DNA from: CAYRJD01 sp965212125
GTDB taxonomy: Bacteria > Actinomycetota > Acidimicrobiia > Acidimicrobiales > Poriferisodalaceae
DNA: 64,000 bases
Assembly (NCBI GenBank): GCA_965212125.1
Contig: OZ243045.1
Location: 496,001-560,000, forward strand
Direction of reading: 5' to 3'
Under the pieces are notes generated by a model. That model had not been told where the DNA came from and made no database searches. It was given only the letters and a program-made list of their open reading frames with translations. Positions 34,188 to 43,409 of the stretch are shown here, piece by piece. The position numbers and the translations under genes were made by a program. Positions within the stretch are counted from its first letter, which is position 1, and every line of letters begins with the position of its first letter.

Positions 34188-36683
34188 CTAGACGCGGCTG
34201 CCTAGCTCAGCCACCGGAATCAGCTTGCGGTCGGTCTCGTTGTCAAGCGAACGAGTAACTCGGCTAACCACCGCCGGAGTCTCCACAACCTCGCCATAGC
34301 CGGTCGTGCGCTGGCGAACCGCACGTCCCAGCGGCTCAACAAGCTCCTGAAACTCCAGCTCGGTTAGCCCTTGCCCGTGCTGCGCACCGGCGGAGCGACT
34401 GATGTTTTCATCCATCAAAGTTCCACCTAGATCGTTGGCGCCGGCCTGCAGAATCTGGCGCGCCCCGGCAACTCCGATCTTTACCCAAGACACTTGGATG
34501 TTGTCGATGTAGCCGTGATAAGCGATCCGCCCGATCGCATGCATCAGCAGTGTCTCCCGAAATGTCGGGCCGCGGCGCGCCTTGCGTTGCAGATAAATCG
34601 GACTGGCCATGTGCACGAAAGGCAGCGGCACAAACTCGGTAAACCCGCCCGTTCGCCGTTGCAGGTCGCGTGTGTCAATCAGATGCTTCGCCCAGTGCTC
34701 GGGCTGCTCAACCGACCCGAACATGATCGTCACGTTGGAATGCAGCCCGACCGAGTGAGCCGCCTCGTGGCACTCCAGCCACTGCGAAGAGTTGATCTTG
34801 TCGGGGCACAAAATCTCTCGGATGTCGTCGCTCAGTATCTCCGCCGCCGTGCCGGGCAAAGACTTAAGCCCTGCCTCTTGTAGGCGAATCAGATACTGCG
34901 GCAGCGGCTCCTCCAAGCGCTTGGCGCCCTCGGTTACCTCTAAAGCGGTGAAGCCGTGCAGGTGCATGTCGGGCACCACCTCATGCACGGCGCCGCACAC
35001 GTCTATGTAGTAGTCGCCGTCAAAGTTGGGGTGAATGCCGCCTTGCAGCGTGACCTCGGTGGCGCCCAAGTCGGCCGCTTCGATTACCCGCTCCTGAATG
35101 TCGGCCAGGGTCAGCATGTAGGGCGTGCCTCGCAGATTCAGCGACAGTGGGCCTTTCGAAAACCCGCAGAAGCGACACTTGAAGGTGCAGACGTTTGTGT
35201 AGTTGATGTTGCGGTTGTGAACCCAGGTAATGACGTCGCCGTTGGTTTGGCGGCGCAGATCGTCGGCTAGCTCTGCGACGGCGCGCACCTGCGGGCCGCG
35301 GGCGTTGAACAAGGTGACGATCTCATCGAAGCCGACCTCTTGCCCGTCCGCAACGCCGTTCAGAACTTCCTTGACGGCGTCGTTGGTTTTGCTGGCCGCG
35401 GTGTTGGCGGTCGTGCCGTTGGCACTGTTTGCGGCGGTCTTGGCGGCAGCTGGCTGCAGCAAGTCGGGCGGCAAGTGCGTGCCGCCGGAGTACCACTGGG
35501 TGCTGTCCTCATCGGCCAACAACACATCGGCCCCGGAGCCAGCCTTGGCGTTAGCCATCGTGTGCTCGGGCTTAATGCTGCCCGGATCATCACGCCCCAG
35601 CCCCTGCGCATCGCTGCGATCCATCACGGCGAAACGGTTGGTTTGCGCCAACCAGCGATCGGGGTCAAGCGCAAATTCCGGGTAGATCGTAAGGCGCGGC
35701 GCCAACACGAAACCTGCCTGCTCCGTTACTTCAGCCAGGCGGTCAAGCGCAGGCCAGGGTCGCTCGGGATTGACGTGATCAGCGGTGATGGGCGACACGC
35801 CGCCCCAGTCATCAATGCCGGCTTTGAGCAGCCCGCCAAAATCGTCAGACAGATTCGGCGGCGCCTGCAGGTGTATGTCGGTGGGCAGTATCAGACGTGC
35901 CAGAGCGATCGCCTGGGCGTACTCATCGGGCGGACAGGGAGGTGCCTTATGCATGGCGGTGCCGACCTTTGGCAAGAAGTTCTGAACGATCACCTCTTGC
36001 ACGTGACCCCAGCGGGTGTGGCTTTCGGCGATGGCGACCAGAGCGTCAACGCGATCGGCCAGCGACTCACCAATGCCCACCAAAATGCCGGTGGTGAAAG
36101 GAATCTGCAACTCTCCGGCTGCTTCCAGCGTGGCTAGACGCCTAGCGGCGGTCTTGTCCGGTGAGCCGCGGTGGCAGTCAAGATCGTCGTTCAGCGACTC
36201 CAGCATCATCCCTTGGCTGGGGCTTACCTCACGCAGGCGGGTTAGCTCGTCTGCGTACAGCGCGCCCGCGTTTGCGTGCGGCAACAAGCCGGTCTGGTCG
36301 CGCACCTGACCGCAAACGTCGACTAGGTAATCAACGGTTGTTTCGTAGCCGTGCTGCGTCAGCCATTCTTGCGCTGCTGGGTAGCGCAGTTCAGGACGCT
36401 CACCCAGGGTGAAGAGTGCCTCATGGCAACCTTGGCTGGCGCCCGCATCGGCGATGGCCAGGACTTCTTCGGGCGACAGATACGCGCTCTCAAGACGGGC
36501 GGGCGGCTGGGCGAACGTGCAATAACCGCACGTGTCGCGACACAGCATCGTCAGCGGGATGAACACCTTCGGGCTGTAGGTAATGCGGTTGCCAAAGGCG
36601 CTGTCGCGGATGGCGGTGGCTTGATCCAACAGATCGGCCAGCGGCAGCTTGGCTAGCTCGTTCGCTTCGGATTTATTCAGCAT
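34188..36683 (-). CDS. fbiC: 7,8-didemethyl-8-hydroxy-5-deazariboflavin (FO) synthase, CofG-CofH fusion
   Basis: An 831-residue bifunctional radical-SAM enzyme making FO, the chromophore of coenzyme F420. The N-terminal CofG half has the cluster motif CRDTCGYCTF and HEALFTLGERPE; the CofH half has CTFKCRFCGFSKG and GATEVTLQGGIHPNFDGDYY. The order and length match actinobacterial FbiC. An Ala/Asn/Thr-rich linker (about residues 405-440) joins the halves. It shows that the organism makes F420, consistent with the Ddn-family gene at 43.4 kb. Confidence 0.95.
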   Translation of the reverse strand: MLNKSEANELAKLPLADLLDQATAIRDSAFGNRITYSPKVFIPLTMLCRDTCGYCTFAQPPARLESAYLSPEEVLAIADAGASQGCHEALFTLGERPELRYPAAQEWLTQHGYETTVDYLVDVCGQVRDQTGLLPHANAGALYADELTRLREVSPSQGMMLESLNDDLDCHRGSPDKTAARRLATLEAAGELQIPFTTGILVGIGESLADRVDALVAIAESHTRWGHVQEVIVQNFLPKVGTAMHKAPPCPPDEYAQAIALARLILPTDIHLQAPPNLSDDFGGLLKAGIDDWGGVSPITADHVNPERPWPALDRLAEVTEQAGFVLAPRLTIYPEFALDPDRWLAQTNRFAVMDRSDAQGLGRDDPGSIKPEHTMANAKAGSGADVLLADEDSTQWYSGGTHLPPDLLQPAAAKTAANSANGTTANTAASKTNDAVKEVLNGVADGQEVGFDEIVTLFNARGPQVRAVAELADDLRRQTNGDVITWVHNRNINYTNVCTFKCRFCGFSKGPLSLNLRGTPYMLTLADIQERVIEAADLGATEVTLQGGIHPNFDGDYYIDVCGAVHEVVPDMHLHGFTALEVTEGAKRLEEPLPQYLIRLQEAGLKSLPGTAAEILSDDIREILCPDKINSSQWLECHEAAHSVGLHSNVTIMFGSVEQPEHWAKHLIDTRDLQRRTGGFTEFVPLPFVHMASPIYLQRKARRGPTFRETLLMHAIGRIAYHGYIDNIQVSWVKIGVAGARQILQAGANDLGGTLMDENISRSAGAQHGQGLTELEFQELVEPLGRAVRQRTTGYGEVVETPAVVSRVTRSLDNETDRKLIPVAELGSRV

Positions 36684-36750
36684 GAGAACTTCCTGGTTGG
36701 GTTAGGTGGAGGTGGGTGGTTTGGTGGGTTGGGCGGGCGGGCTGAGTCGG

Positions 36751-37260
36751 CTAGGCGTTGCGGCTGCGGATCTGAGTGGGCGCCACTAGGTCTTCGCAGG
36801 CCGGGCAGCGGGTTTGCTGCTCTAACGGCGTGCCGCAGGCGGAGTGGACAAGCACCGTGGGCGGCTCCGGCTCACCTTGGTTGCACCACTGGTCGCCCCA
36901 GCGCATCAGCGCCAGCAGGCTGGGGGAGAGGTCACGGCCTTTGTCCGTCAGGACGTACTCATAGCGCATCGGGCGGTCTTGGTAGGGAATGCGCTCAACG
37001 ATGTCGGCTTGGGTCAGGCGGGCTAGCCGGTCGGAGAGAAGGTTGCGGGCGATGTCTAGATCGGTTTGCAGCTGGCTGAAGCGGCGCACGCCGCGGAACA
37101 GGTCGCGCAAGATCAGCAGAGTCCAGCGATCACCGACCACGTCAAGCGTGCGCTGGATTGAGCATGACTGCTCGGCTGAGGCCGCTTGCCGTGGGGTTGC
37201 TGGCTTTGGGGCTGCTTGCCGAGGCGTTGCTTCCGATTGCGGCTTCGTCGTTGCTTTCAC
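36751..37260 (-). CDS. HxlR-family transcriptional regulator
   Basis: About 169 residues. The winged-helix HxlR domain is clear: CSIQRTLDVVGDRWTLLILRDLF, FSQLQTDLDIARNLLSDRLARL and YEYVLTDKGRDLSPSLLALMRWGD. The C-terminal extension has two CxxC-like cysteines (SACGTPLEQQTRCPACEDL), possibly a zinc or redox site. I prefer GTG 37260 with AAGG eight bases upstream; the frame extends to a TTG at 37296, which lies in the palindromic operator-like element. The target gene is unknown. Confidence 0.82.
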   Translation of the reverse strand: MKATTKPQSEATPRQAAPKPATPRQAASAEQSCSIQRTLDVVGDRWTLLILRDLFRGVRRFSQLQTDLDIARNLLSDRLARLTQADIVERIPYQDRPMRYEYVLTDKGRDLSPSLLALMRWGDQWCNQGEPEPPTVLVHSACGTPLEQQTRCPACEDLVAPTQIRSRNA

Positions 37261-37290
37261 GGGCAGCACCTTAGGGCAGTCGGTAGCAAA

Positions 37291-37311
37291 TTGCAACTAA
37301 CTTACTTGCAA
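37291..37311. promoter_or_regulatory. Candidate HxlR operator
   Basis: TTGCAA at 37291-37296 and again at 37306-37311 flank nine bases; each hexamer is itself a palindrome, so the site is two-fold symmetric in its ends. A further GCAAC follows. It lies 30-50 bases upstream of the preferred HxlR start, a common autoregulation position. Binding is inferred. Confidence 0.4.
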
Positions 37312-37449
37312 ATCGCAACCGACTAGCCGGCTGAGTAGCTGATAGCTGCTAATGCCTACCACCCGCCGTTTTTTTGCGAGGCCTGCTAGGCCAGGCGTTC
37401 AGTGGCGAAATCTAGGAAGCCCCGCCTGCTGGCAGGTTGCTAACTGTGT

Positions 37450-37478
37450 TTGATAGCGCTTTGCCCTCCTGGTATCGT
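37450..37478 (+). promoter_or_regulatory. Sigma-70-type promoter giving a leaderless transcript
   Basis: TTGATA (37450-37455), a 17-base spacer, and TATCGT (37473-37478). The expected transcription start seven bases later coincides with the A of ATG 37485, so the mRNA would be leaderless. Confidence 0.6.
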
Positions 37479-37484
37479 AAGGGT

Positions 37485-37736
37485 ATGGGAACAAATAGAG
37501 CAGCAGATTTTGCGCCTATCGTTGAGGAGCTTGATCGCATCGCACTCGTTATAGAGAGCCGGAAAATGACCCCGCAGCAAAAGCGGCAGCGGCTAGCGGC
37601 TTTCAATGACCTTAAAAGCAAATACGAAAAGCGGATACAGGAAACGACCTGTGCTAGCACGAAACGCAGGGCAACGGCTTCTCTTGGTCATCTAAGTCGT
37701 TCGATAGAGCGTTTCGAAAAACAGCTAACCTCCTAG
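37485..37736 (+). CDS. Small basic protein, first gene of a two-gene island
   Basis: An 83-residue Lys/Arg-rich, all-helical protein (MTPQQKRQRLAAFNDLKSKYEKRIQ). I do not recognise it. ATG 37485 sits at the predicted transcription start of the promoter just upstream. The next gene begins immediately after its stop, so the pair is an operon. Composition is more AT-rich than flanking host genes, hinting at acquisition. A toxin-antitoxin or other small two-gene module is possible but unproved. Confidence 0.55.
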   Translation: MGTNRAADFAPIVEELDRIALVIESRKMTPQQKRQRLAAFNDLKSKYEKRIQETTCASTKRRATASLGHLSRSIERFEKQLTS

Positions 37737-38189
37737 TTGTCTGACAGAAGCGAAACACCTGACGAAGGATGCGCTAGACGCCGCGACGTTCGCATAACGG
37801 CAATCCACGAACTGGTACAAACGCTGTGGGCTATCGCTGAGAAGCCGCGCAAAAACGATGAGGATTGGAAGACGATCGCCCAAGGCTCGCTTTCACTTCT
37901 GCTAGAAGTGGTGGAAGACGCTGACTACAGCACATTCGCCGACCAGCAGCGTTGGTGGGATGATCTCAGCGATGCCCTGTTCCAGGATTTAGACATAGAC
38001 CTCATTGCCTACGAAGAGATAATGAGGATCGGTGCGCCCTGTCTAGAACTCTTACGAACGCCCAATAGCGATGAGGCGGATGTAGCTCACGAGTTCACAG
38101 AGCTAATAGATGCACTGAACGCCAGGCGGTGGGGCTACGGAGACGGCGATCCGATCTTTGTGCCTAACGACATTTCGCCCCTCATTTGA
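37737..38189 (+). CDS. Acidic hypothetical protein, second gene of the island
   Basis: A 150-residue acidic protein starting at TTG 37737, directly at the end of the previous gene, without a Shine-Dalgarno sequence, so translation is probably coupled. Helical, with Trp/Asp-rich parts (DADYSTFADQQRWWDDLSDALFQDLDIDLIAYEE) and no known motif seen. The basic/acidic pairing with the upstream protein suggests that they may bind each other. Confidence 0.55.
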   Translation: MSDRSETPDEGCARRRDVRITAIHELVQTLWAIAEKPRKNDEDWKTIAQGSLSLLLEVVEDADYSTFADQQRWWDDLSDALFQDLDIDLIAYEEIMRIGAPCLELLRTPNSDEADVAHEFTELIDALNARRWGYGDGDPIFVPNDISPLI

Positions 38190-38272
38190 TTTGAGCTGGC
38201 GTATCCGCACTACGGGTATCTCTCATCAATCCCGCGCTCTGGCACCGCCCGGAGTCGCAGATCTAAGGCGGG

Positions 38273-39451
38273 CTAAGACAGCTCTATGGCTTTGGCTTGC
38301 AGAGAGTCCAGCAGCTCGCCGAAACTTTTCTCAAACGATGCCACCCCCTGAGCCTCTAGCACCTCACACACCTGCGCTAGGTCAACGCCCACCTCGGCCA
38401 AGCCAGCCAGCACGGCATGCGGATCGGCGAAGTCGGCGTCGCCGCGGTGGTCAATCGTGCGAGCCAGAGTGCCGTGATCCATAAACGCCGCCAGCGTGTC
38501 GTCGGGCATGGTGTTGACGGTGTTCGGGCCGATCAGCTGGTCAACGTAAAGCGTGTCCGGGTAGGCGGGATTCTTGGTGCTTGTTGAAGCCCACAGCAAC
38601 CGCTGCGGCACCGCGCCATGAGCGGCTAGGGCATCCCAGCGCGCACCGCTGAAAAGTTCGGAATACGTCTGGTAGGCGGCTTGACCGCTAGCGACCGCAG
38701 CCTTACCTGCCAGCGAAGCGGCGGCGGTGTTGCCCTGGCCGGTCAGGGTCTCAAGCCGCTGGTCAACCTCGGTGTCAATTCGGCTGAGGAAAAACGAAGC
38801 CACGCTGGCGGTGCCTGCTAAGACGGTGCTGGTGCCTGCGCTGCCATCTGCGTCGCCCGCCGCGGCAGCCCCGCCCCGGCTAGCCAGCAAATCTTCCAGG
38901 CCTGCGATGTACGCCTCGGCAACCTCGCGATAGCGCGCAACGGAAAAGATCAGCGTGACGTTCACATTGCGCCCCTCGCCGATCATCGCTCTGATGGCGG
39001 GCAGGCCTTCCGCCGTGCCAGGAATCTTCACCATCAGGTTCGGTCTAGCGATGCCTTCGTTCAAGTTGCGTGCCGCAGCCAGGGTCGCCGCCGTGTCGCG
39101 GGCAAGCCCCGGATCAACCTCAACAGACACAAACCCGTCCAGCCCGCCGCTGCTGTCATACACCGGCGCCAGCGCATTCAGCGCGCCAACAATGTCGTGC
39201 GTCACCAGATCCCAATAGGCAGATTCGGTGTCGGAGCCGCCGGAGATGAGGTCGTTGAACTGCTCGTCGTAGTCGTCGCTCTGCGAAATGGACTTCTGAA
39301 AAATCGACGGGTTGGATGTCAGCCCACGTATGCCGCTCTCAACCCAGCGACCCAGCTCGCCGTCGGTAATCCAGCGGCGCCGCAGATTGTCTAGCCACGG
39401 GCTCTGCCCAAATTCAGCGTGAAGCTGTTTTAGTTTGTTGTTAGTGCTCAT
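38273..39451 (-). CDS. tal: Transaldolase
   Basis: A 392-residue transaldolase of the longer actinobacterial type, transferring dihydroxyacetone in the pentose phosphate pathway. GIRGLTSNPSIFQKSI and the Schiff-base Lys in PNLMVKIPGTAEGLPAI are present, with NVNVTLIFSVARY. ATG 39451 overlaps the tkt stop by 4 bases (ATGA), so the two are translationally coupled. Confidence 0.95.
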   Translation of the reverse strand: MSTNNKLKQLHAEFGQSPWLDNLRRRWITDGELGRWVESGIRGLTSNPSIFQKSISQSDDYDEQFNDLISGGSDTESAYWDLVTHDIVGALNALAPVYDSSGGLDGFVSVEVDPGLARDTAATLAAARNLNEGIARPNLMVKIPGTAEGLPAIRAMIGEGRNVNVTLIFSVARYREVAEAYIAGLEDLLASRGGAAAAGDADGSAGTSTVLAGTASVASFFLSRIDTEVDQRLETLTGQGNTAAASLAGKAAVASGQAAYQTYSELFSGARWDALAAHGAVPQRLLWASTSTKNPAYPDTLYVDQLIGPNTVNTMPDDTLAAFMDHGTLARTIDHRGDADFADPHAVLAGLAEVGVDLAQVCEVLEAQGVASFEKSFGELLDSLQAKAIELS

Positions 39452-41487
39452 CCCAACAGTTTTCTAGCCGCTGCGGCCACGGCGGTGGCGGTAAATCCAA
39501 ATGTCTGCATCAGTTTCGACCCGGGTGCGCTGGCTCCGAACCGATCGATCGTCACGGTGTCGTCTGCGTAGCGATGCCAGCCCATTGATGCGCCCGCCTC
39601 AACTCCCAGCACTGGCAGGCCGTCTGCGAACACCTTGCGGCGGTACTTCTTCGGCTGGTTTTCGAACAGCTCCCAGCTGGGCATGGACACGACTCTGCTG
39701 GCGATTCCTTCTTCGGCCAGCACGGCGGCGGCATCCACGCAGCAGTGCACCTCGCTGCCGGTGCCCGCCAAAATCACCGACGGGTCGGGCGCATTGATCA
39801 AGATGTAAGCGCCACGAGCCACCTGATCGGCGCGGTCGGTGCCCTCTAGCACGGGCACGTTTTGGCGGGTGAGGATCAGCGCAGTCGGACCGTCACGGCC
39901 GATTATTTCTTGCCAGGCTTGCGTGGTTTCGTTGGCGTCGGCCGGGCGGATAACCACTAGCCCAGGGATGGCACGCAGCGATGCCACTTGCTCGATCGGC
40001 TGGTGGGTGGGGCCGTCCTCGCCCACGCCGATGGAGTCGTGGCTCCACACGAACGCCACCTTCAGTTTCGATATGGCGGCCATTCGCACCGCCGGGCGCA
40101 TGTAGTCGGAGAAGACCAAGAACGTGCCGGCGACCGGCAGCACTCCGCCGTGGGCGGCCATGCCGTTGGCGATTGCGCCCATTGCGTGCTCGCGCACTCC
40201 GTAGTAGAGCTTGCGGCCGCCCGGGTTGGCTGCGGTGAGTGGGTCGGCGTCGATGTTGGTGCCGGTGTTGCCGGTGAGGTCGGCTCCGCCGGCGATCAGC
40301 GCGGGGACGTGATCTAGCAGGGCGTCAAGCGCACGATTGCCAGCGGTGCGGGTTGCGACTTGCATGCCGGCTTCGTAGGTGGGCAGCTGGCTGCGCCAGT
40401 CGGCGGTGCTGGCTTTGCCTGTTTTGCCTGTTTTGCCTGCGCCCGCGTCCGCCTCGCCCGCGTCCGCGCTGCCAGCAGCCGTGCTTGCACCGCCCGTCCA
40501 AAGCGCATCCAGCCACTGCTGGTCATGCCCGCTGCTAGCCAACCGCTGTTCCCAATCTGCCCGCTCGGCCGCACCAGCCTGCCCGGCTGCGCGATAAGCG
40601 TCCGCCACGTCGTCAGGCACCACAAACGTTTCGTCCGGGTCCATCCCCATGGCGACCTTGGCGGCGGCGATCTCCTCGTCGTCGGTGATTGCTCCGTGGG
40701 CGGCGGCGGTATCGACTGCGTTCGGAAACGGGTAGCCGATGTGGCTCCGCAAGACAATCAGGCTCGGCCGATCCGTCACCAATCGGGCGCTGTCCAGAGC
40801 GCTCGCTATCGCCGCAGTGTCTTCGGACGCCTCGCCGATGTCTTGCACGTGCCAGCCGTAAGCGGCGAATCGGGCGGGAGCGTCGTCGGACAGGGCAAGC
40901 GTGGTTTCGCCGTCGATGGTGATGTGGTTGTCGTCGTAGACAGCGATCAGCCGGCCGAGCTGCTGATGCCCGGCCAGAGAGGAGGCCTCGTGGCTGATGC
41001 CTTCCATCAGGTCGCCGTCGCTGGCTATGACATAGGTGTGATGATCCACCAGGTCGGCGCCCAGGCGGTCACGCAGGTTGCGCTCGGCCAGCGCCATCCC
41101 CACGGCGTTCGCCAGGCCTTGCCCCAGCGGCCCGGTGGTTACCTCAACGCCAGGAGTAACGCCACGCTCGGGGTGGCCGGGCGTGATCGATTTGAGCTGG
41201 CGGAACTGGCGGATGTCGTCCAGCGACACCTTGTAGCCGACCAGATGCAACATGGCGTAGAGCAGCATTGACGCATGGCCGGCGGAGAGGATGAAGCGGT
41301 CGCGGTCGAGCCAGCCCGGGTCGGCAGCGTCGTAGCGCAGCGTGTGGGTGAACAGCACGTGCGCCAGCGGTGCCAGCGCCATCGCCGTGCCGGTGTGCCC
41401 GCTGTTGGCTGCCTTCACGGCGTCAATGGCCAGGGCGCGGATGGTGTTGATTTGGCGGGTTGTGAGGTCGCTTGCTGTTGTTTTCAT
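39448..41487 (-). CDS. tkt: Transketolase
   Basis: A 679-residue thiamine-diphosphate enzyme. The N-terminal domain has SGHTGTAMALAPLAHVLF, TGPLGQGLANAVGMA and the ThDP motif SDGDLMEGISHEA; the Pyr domain has YYGVREHAMGAIANGMAAHGG and HDSIGVGEDGPTHQPIEQ. A short low-complexity insert (GEADAGAGKTGKTGKAS) lies near residue 350. Upstream of the ATG is a 15-bp tandem repeat. Confidence 0.96.
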   Translation of the reverse strand: MKTTASDLTTRQINTIRALAIDAVKAANSGHTGTAMALAPLAHVLFTHTLRYDAADPGWLDRDRFILSAGHASMLLYAMLHLVGYKVSLDDIRQFRQLKSITPGHPERGVTPGVEVTTGPLGQGLANAVGMALAERNLRDRLGADLVDHHTYVIASDGDLMEGISHEASSLAGHQQLGRLIAVYDDNHITIDGETTLALSDDAPARFAAYGWHVQDIGEASEDTAAIASALDSARLVTDRPSLIVLRSHIGYPFPNAVDTAAAHGAITDDEEIAAAKVAMGMDPDETFVVPDDVADAYRAAGQAGAAERADWEQRLASSGHDQQWLDALWTGGASTAAGSADAGEADAGAGKTGKTGKASTADWRSQLPTYEAGMQVATRTAGNRALDALLDHVPALIAGGADLTGNTGTNIDADPLTAANPGGRKLYYGVREHAMGAIANGMAAHGGVLPVAGTFLVFSDYMRPAVRMAAISKLKVAFVWSHDSIGVGEDGPTHQPIEQVASLRAIPGLVVIRPADANETTQAWQEIIGRDGPTALILTRQNVPVLEGTDRADQVARGAYILINAPDPSVILAGTGSEVHCCVDAAAVLAEEGIASRVVSMPSWELFENQPKKYRRKVFADGLPVLGVEAGASMGWHRYADDTVTIDRFGASAPGSKLMQTFGFTATAVAAAARKLLG

Positions 41488-41496
41488 TGCTGCTGT

Positions 41497-41526
41497 TTCA
41501 TGCTGGGCTCGTTCATGCTGGGCTCG
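41497..41526. repeat. Perfect 15-bp tandem repeat upstream of tkt
   Basis: TTCATGCTGGGCTCG at 41497-41511 and 41512-41526, head to tail, between the tkt start and the FIST-gene stop. It would lie in the 5' untranslated region of tkt or the spacer of a longer transcript. Confidence 0.8.
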
Positions 41527-41541
41527 CCGTGCTGTCTCCGC

Positions 41542-42735
41542 TTAAGCAGGGTCACGAAACACGGCGGCGGATGCGGTGAAACCGTGGATGGCTGCCTTGC
41601 CGCCGATCGGGCCGATCTCGCCAGCGCAAAACATCCCTGCGACCGCACCGCCGTCGGTGATGTCTGCCAGCGCAGTGGCATCGTGGCTGGGGTGGGTGGC
41701 CTCGTCAAACATGTGGCTGCCCCGCCCGTTGCAGGTGAACAGAAGCGCACCTTGCGCGGGCCCGGCTTCCATCAGCAGCGCCAGCAGGTCGTCGTGCGCG
41801 GTGCTGGCGTCTCGCACGTGGAACTGCACGGTTGCTCCTAACGGCGCTTCGTCGGCGATGGCGATGGCGCCACTCTTCTCGTCGGCACCGACGATATTGC
41901 GGATTAAGAAGTCGCCCCGCCCGAACTCGGTTTGGTGCTCGTTCACCACCCGCCCGATCAGCAGCCCGCCACCCAGCAGAGCGGCGTCTTCATCGCTTAT
42001 CGATTGCCCGAGCGAGCGGATGCGATCTGCCGCCGTCTCGCCGCCGAGCGATCTGATTACGTTTTTTGTGCTGTCGGTGATGACCAGCGGCTGCCCGATC
42101 GGTTTGCAGCCTTGCGACACCAGCGGCAGTACTTCCGTTTCGCCTTCAACTAGGAGCGCCACGGCACCGTTGGTGCTTATCGGTTGGTTGTCTTTGAGCA
42201 GGCGGATGTCGGATTGGTTGGCGGACAAGAACCCGCCGATCACTTTCATGTCGGGTGAGGTTTGCGCCCAGTGGTCAATGGCTGCGGCGATGTCAAATGA
42301 GTGCGGGTCGGCGAACAGCACCATCGTGTGGGCGCCGCTGCCGCTACCGGCGCTGCCGTTACCAGCGTTGCCGTCACCGCCGCCGATGCCAGCGAACTCG
42401 CCGTGGATCTGCAGGTCTGCCGTGGTCAGATGGTGCGCGGTGATCTTGCCGGTGCCGGTGGTGTTGCCCGCCCACACCACCACGGCTGCGCCCTGCTCAA
42501 TCTCTTGGCTGCCGCCGATCAGCCCGGAAGCTGAGCAGCCGATGAAGGCCGCAGGTTTGAGTGCGTCGTTGATGACGATTTGCATGCCGTCAATGTGTTT
42601 TGTGCCGTGCTCGCCCGATGCAAACAACGCCACCACGTCGGGGGAGGGGCCGAGGCTGTCAAGTATTTTGCCCACGGTTTCGGCGATGGCTCGGGCTGGA
42701 TCTGGGTCTTGGGAGACACCTACGGCGTATGGCAT
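41542..42735 (-). CDS. FIST N- and C-domain sensor protein
   Basis: A 397-residue protein with FIST_N (LFASGEHGTKHIDGMQIVINDALKPAAFIGCSASGLIGGS) and FIST_C (SDEDAALLGGGLLIGRVVNEHQTEFGRGDFLIRNIVG, ALLFTCNGRGSHMF, GMFCAGEIGPIGG). FIST domains are thought to bind small ligands, possibly amino acids, in signal transduction. Here it is a stand-alone soluble protein. A Gly/Asn/Ser repeat loop lies near residue 120. Confidence 0.85.
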   Translation of the reverse strand: MPYAVGVSQDPDPARAIAETVGKILDSLGPSPDVVALFASGEHGTKHIDGMQIVINDALKPAAFIGCSASGLIGGSQEIEQGAAVVVWAGNTTGTGKITAHHLTTADLQIHGEFAGIGGGDGNAGNGSAGSGSGAHTMVLFADPHSFDIAAAIDHWAQTSPDMKVIGGFLSANQSDIRLLKDNQPISTNGAVALLVEGETEVLPLVSQGCKPIGQPLVITDSTKNVIRSLGGETAADRIRSLGQSISDEDAALLGGGLLIGRVVNEHQTEFGRGDFLIRNIVGADEKSGAIAIADEAPLGATVQFHVRDASTAHDDLLALLMEAGPAQGALLFTCNGRGSHMFDEATHPSHDATALADITDGGAVAGMFCAGEIGPIGGKAAIHGFTASAAVFRDPA

Positions 42736-42780
42736 GGCGGCTGTGTGGGCGCGGTCTGGTTTGGGTGGTGCGGCGGCCGG

Positions 42781-43272
42781 TCAGGCGGTCGCTGAGTCGG
42801 CGGGCGGCGTGAAGGTGGAACTGGCTGCGTCGGCATTGCCGGCTGGAGGCGGGGGTGCGCTGGCTGCACCAGCGCCAGATGCGCCAGCATCAGCATCAGC
42901 GGCGGGCTCCAAAACGGTCAAAGGCACCACGGTCGGTTCGCCCTCACCGATGCGGCAGTGCGCTTCAACCGTGCCCGCCTCGGCAAACTCCAACTCGGCC
43001 TGCACCAAGTTGTAGCCAAACTTGCCTGGTTCCACGCTGAGCGGTTGGACGTTGCGAGCCACTTGCTCGCCGTCTCGCTTGAAGATCACCTCCAGCGCGG
43101 CCAGCCCGTCTTCATCGGCATCGCAGCGTGCGAGCACCAGCAGGTGCGGATTGAGTTTGACGGGGAATGCGCCGGGGGCAGTTAGCGAAAAATGCACGCC
43201 TCCCAGATCAAGTCGGGCAGCACCTCCGTCGGCTTGACGCATGTCAAAGTTTTCAATGAAAAGGGCAGTCAT
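42781..43272 (-). CDS. Hypothetical protein with beta-rich domain and disordered tail
   Basis: About 163 residues. The first 110 (MTALFIENFDMRQADGG through EAHCRIGEGEP) look like a compact beta-sandwich reminiscent of DUF6941-type proteins, though I am not sure of the family. The C-terminal 45 residues are Ala/Pro/Gly/Ser-rich. No signal peptide. ATG 43272 preferred over GTG 43281. It lies 45 bases upstream of the FIST gene, in the same orientation. Confidence 0.55.
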   Translation of the reverse strand: MTALFIENFDMRQADGGAARLDLGGVHFSLTAPGAFPVKLNPHLLVLARCDADEDGLAALEVIFKRDGEQVARNVQPLSVEPGKFGYNLVQAELEFAEAGTVEAHCRIGEGEPTVVPLTVLEPAADADAGASGAGAASAPPPPAGNADAASSTFTPPADSATA

Positions 43273-43409
43273 GATCTGCACGGCGTCAGGCTACGGCTAT
43301 GCAGTTGGGCTGCGCTAGGTCTGCGCTGGTTCGGCGCCAGTTCTGCGCTAGCCCGTACCGTCACGCCGCACCTCTGCGCACCTGTCCGTGCCTTGTCTAG
43401 GGTGCGGCT

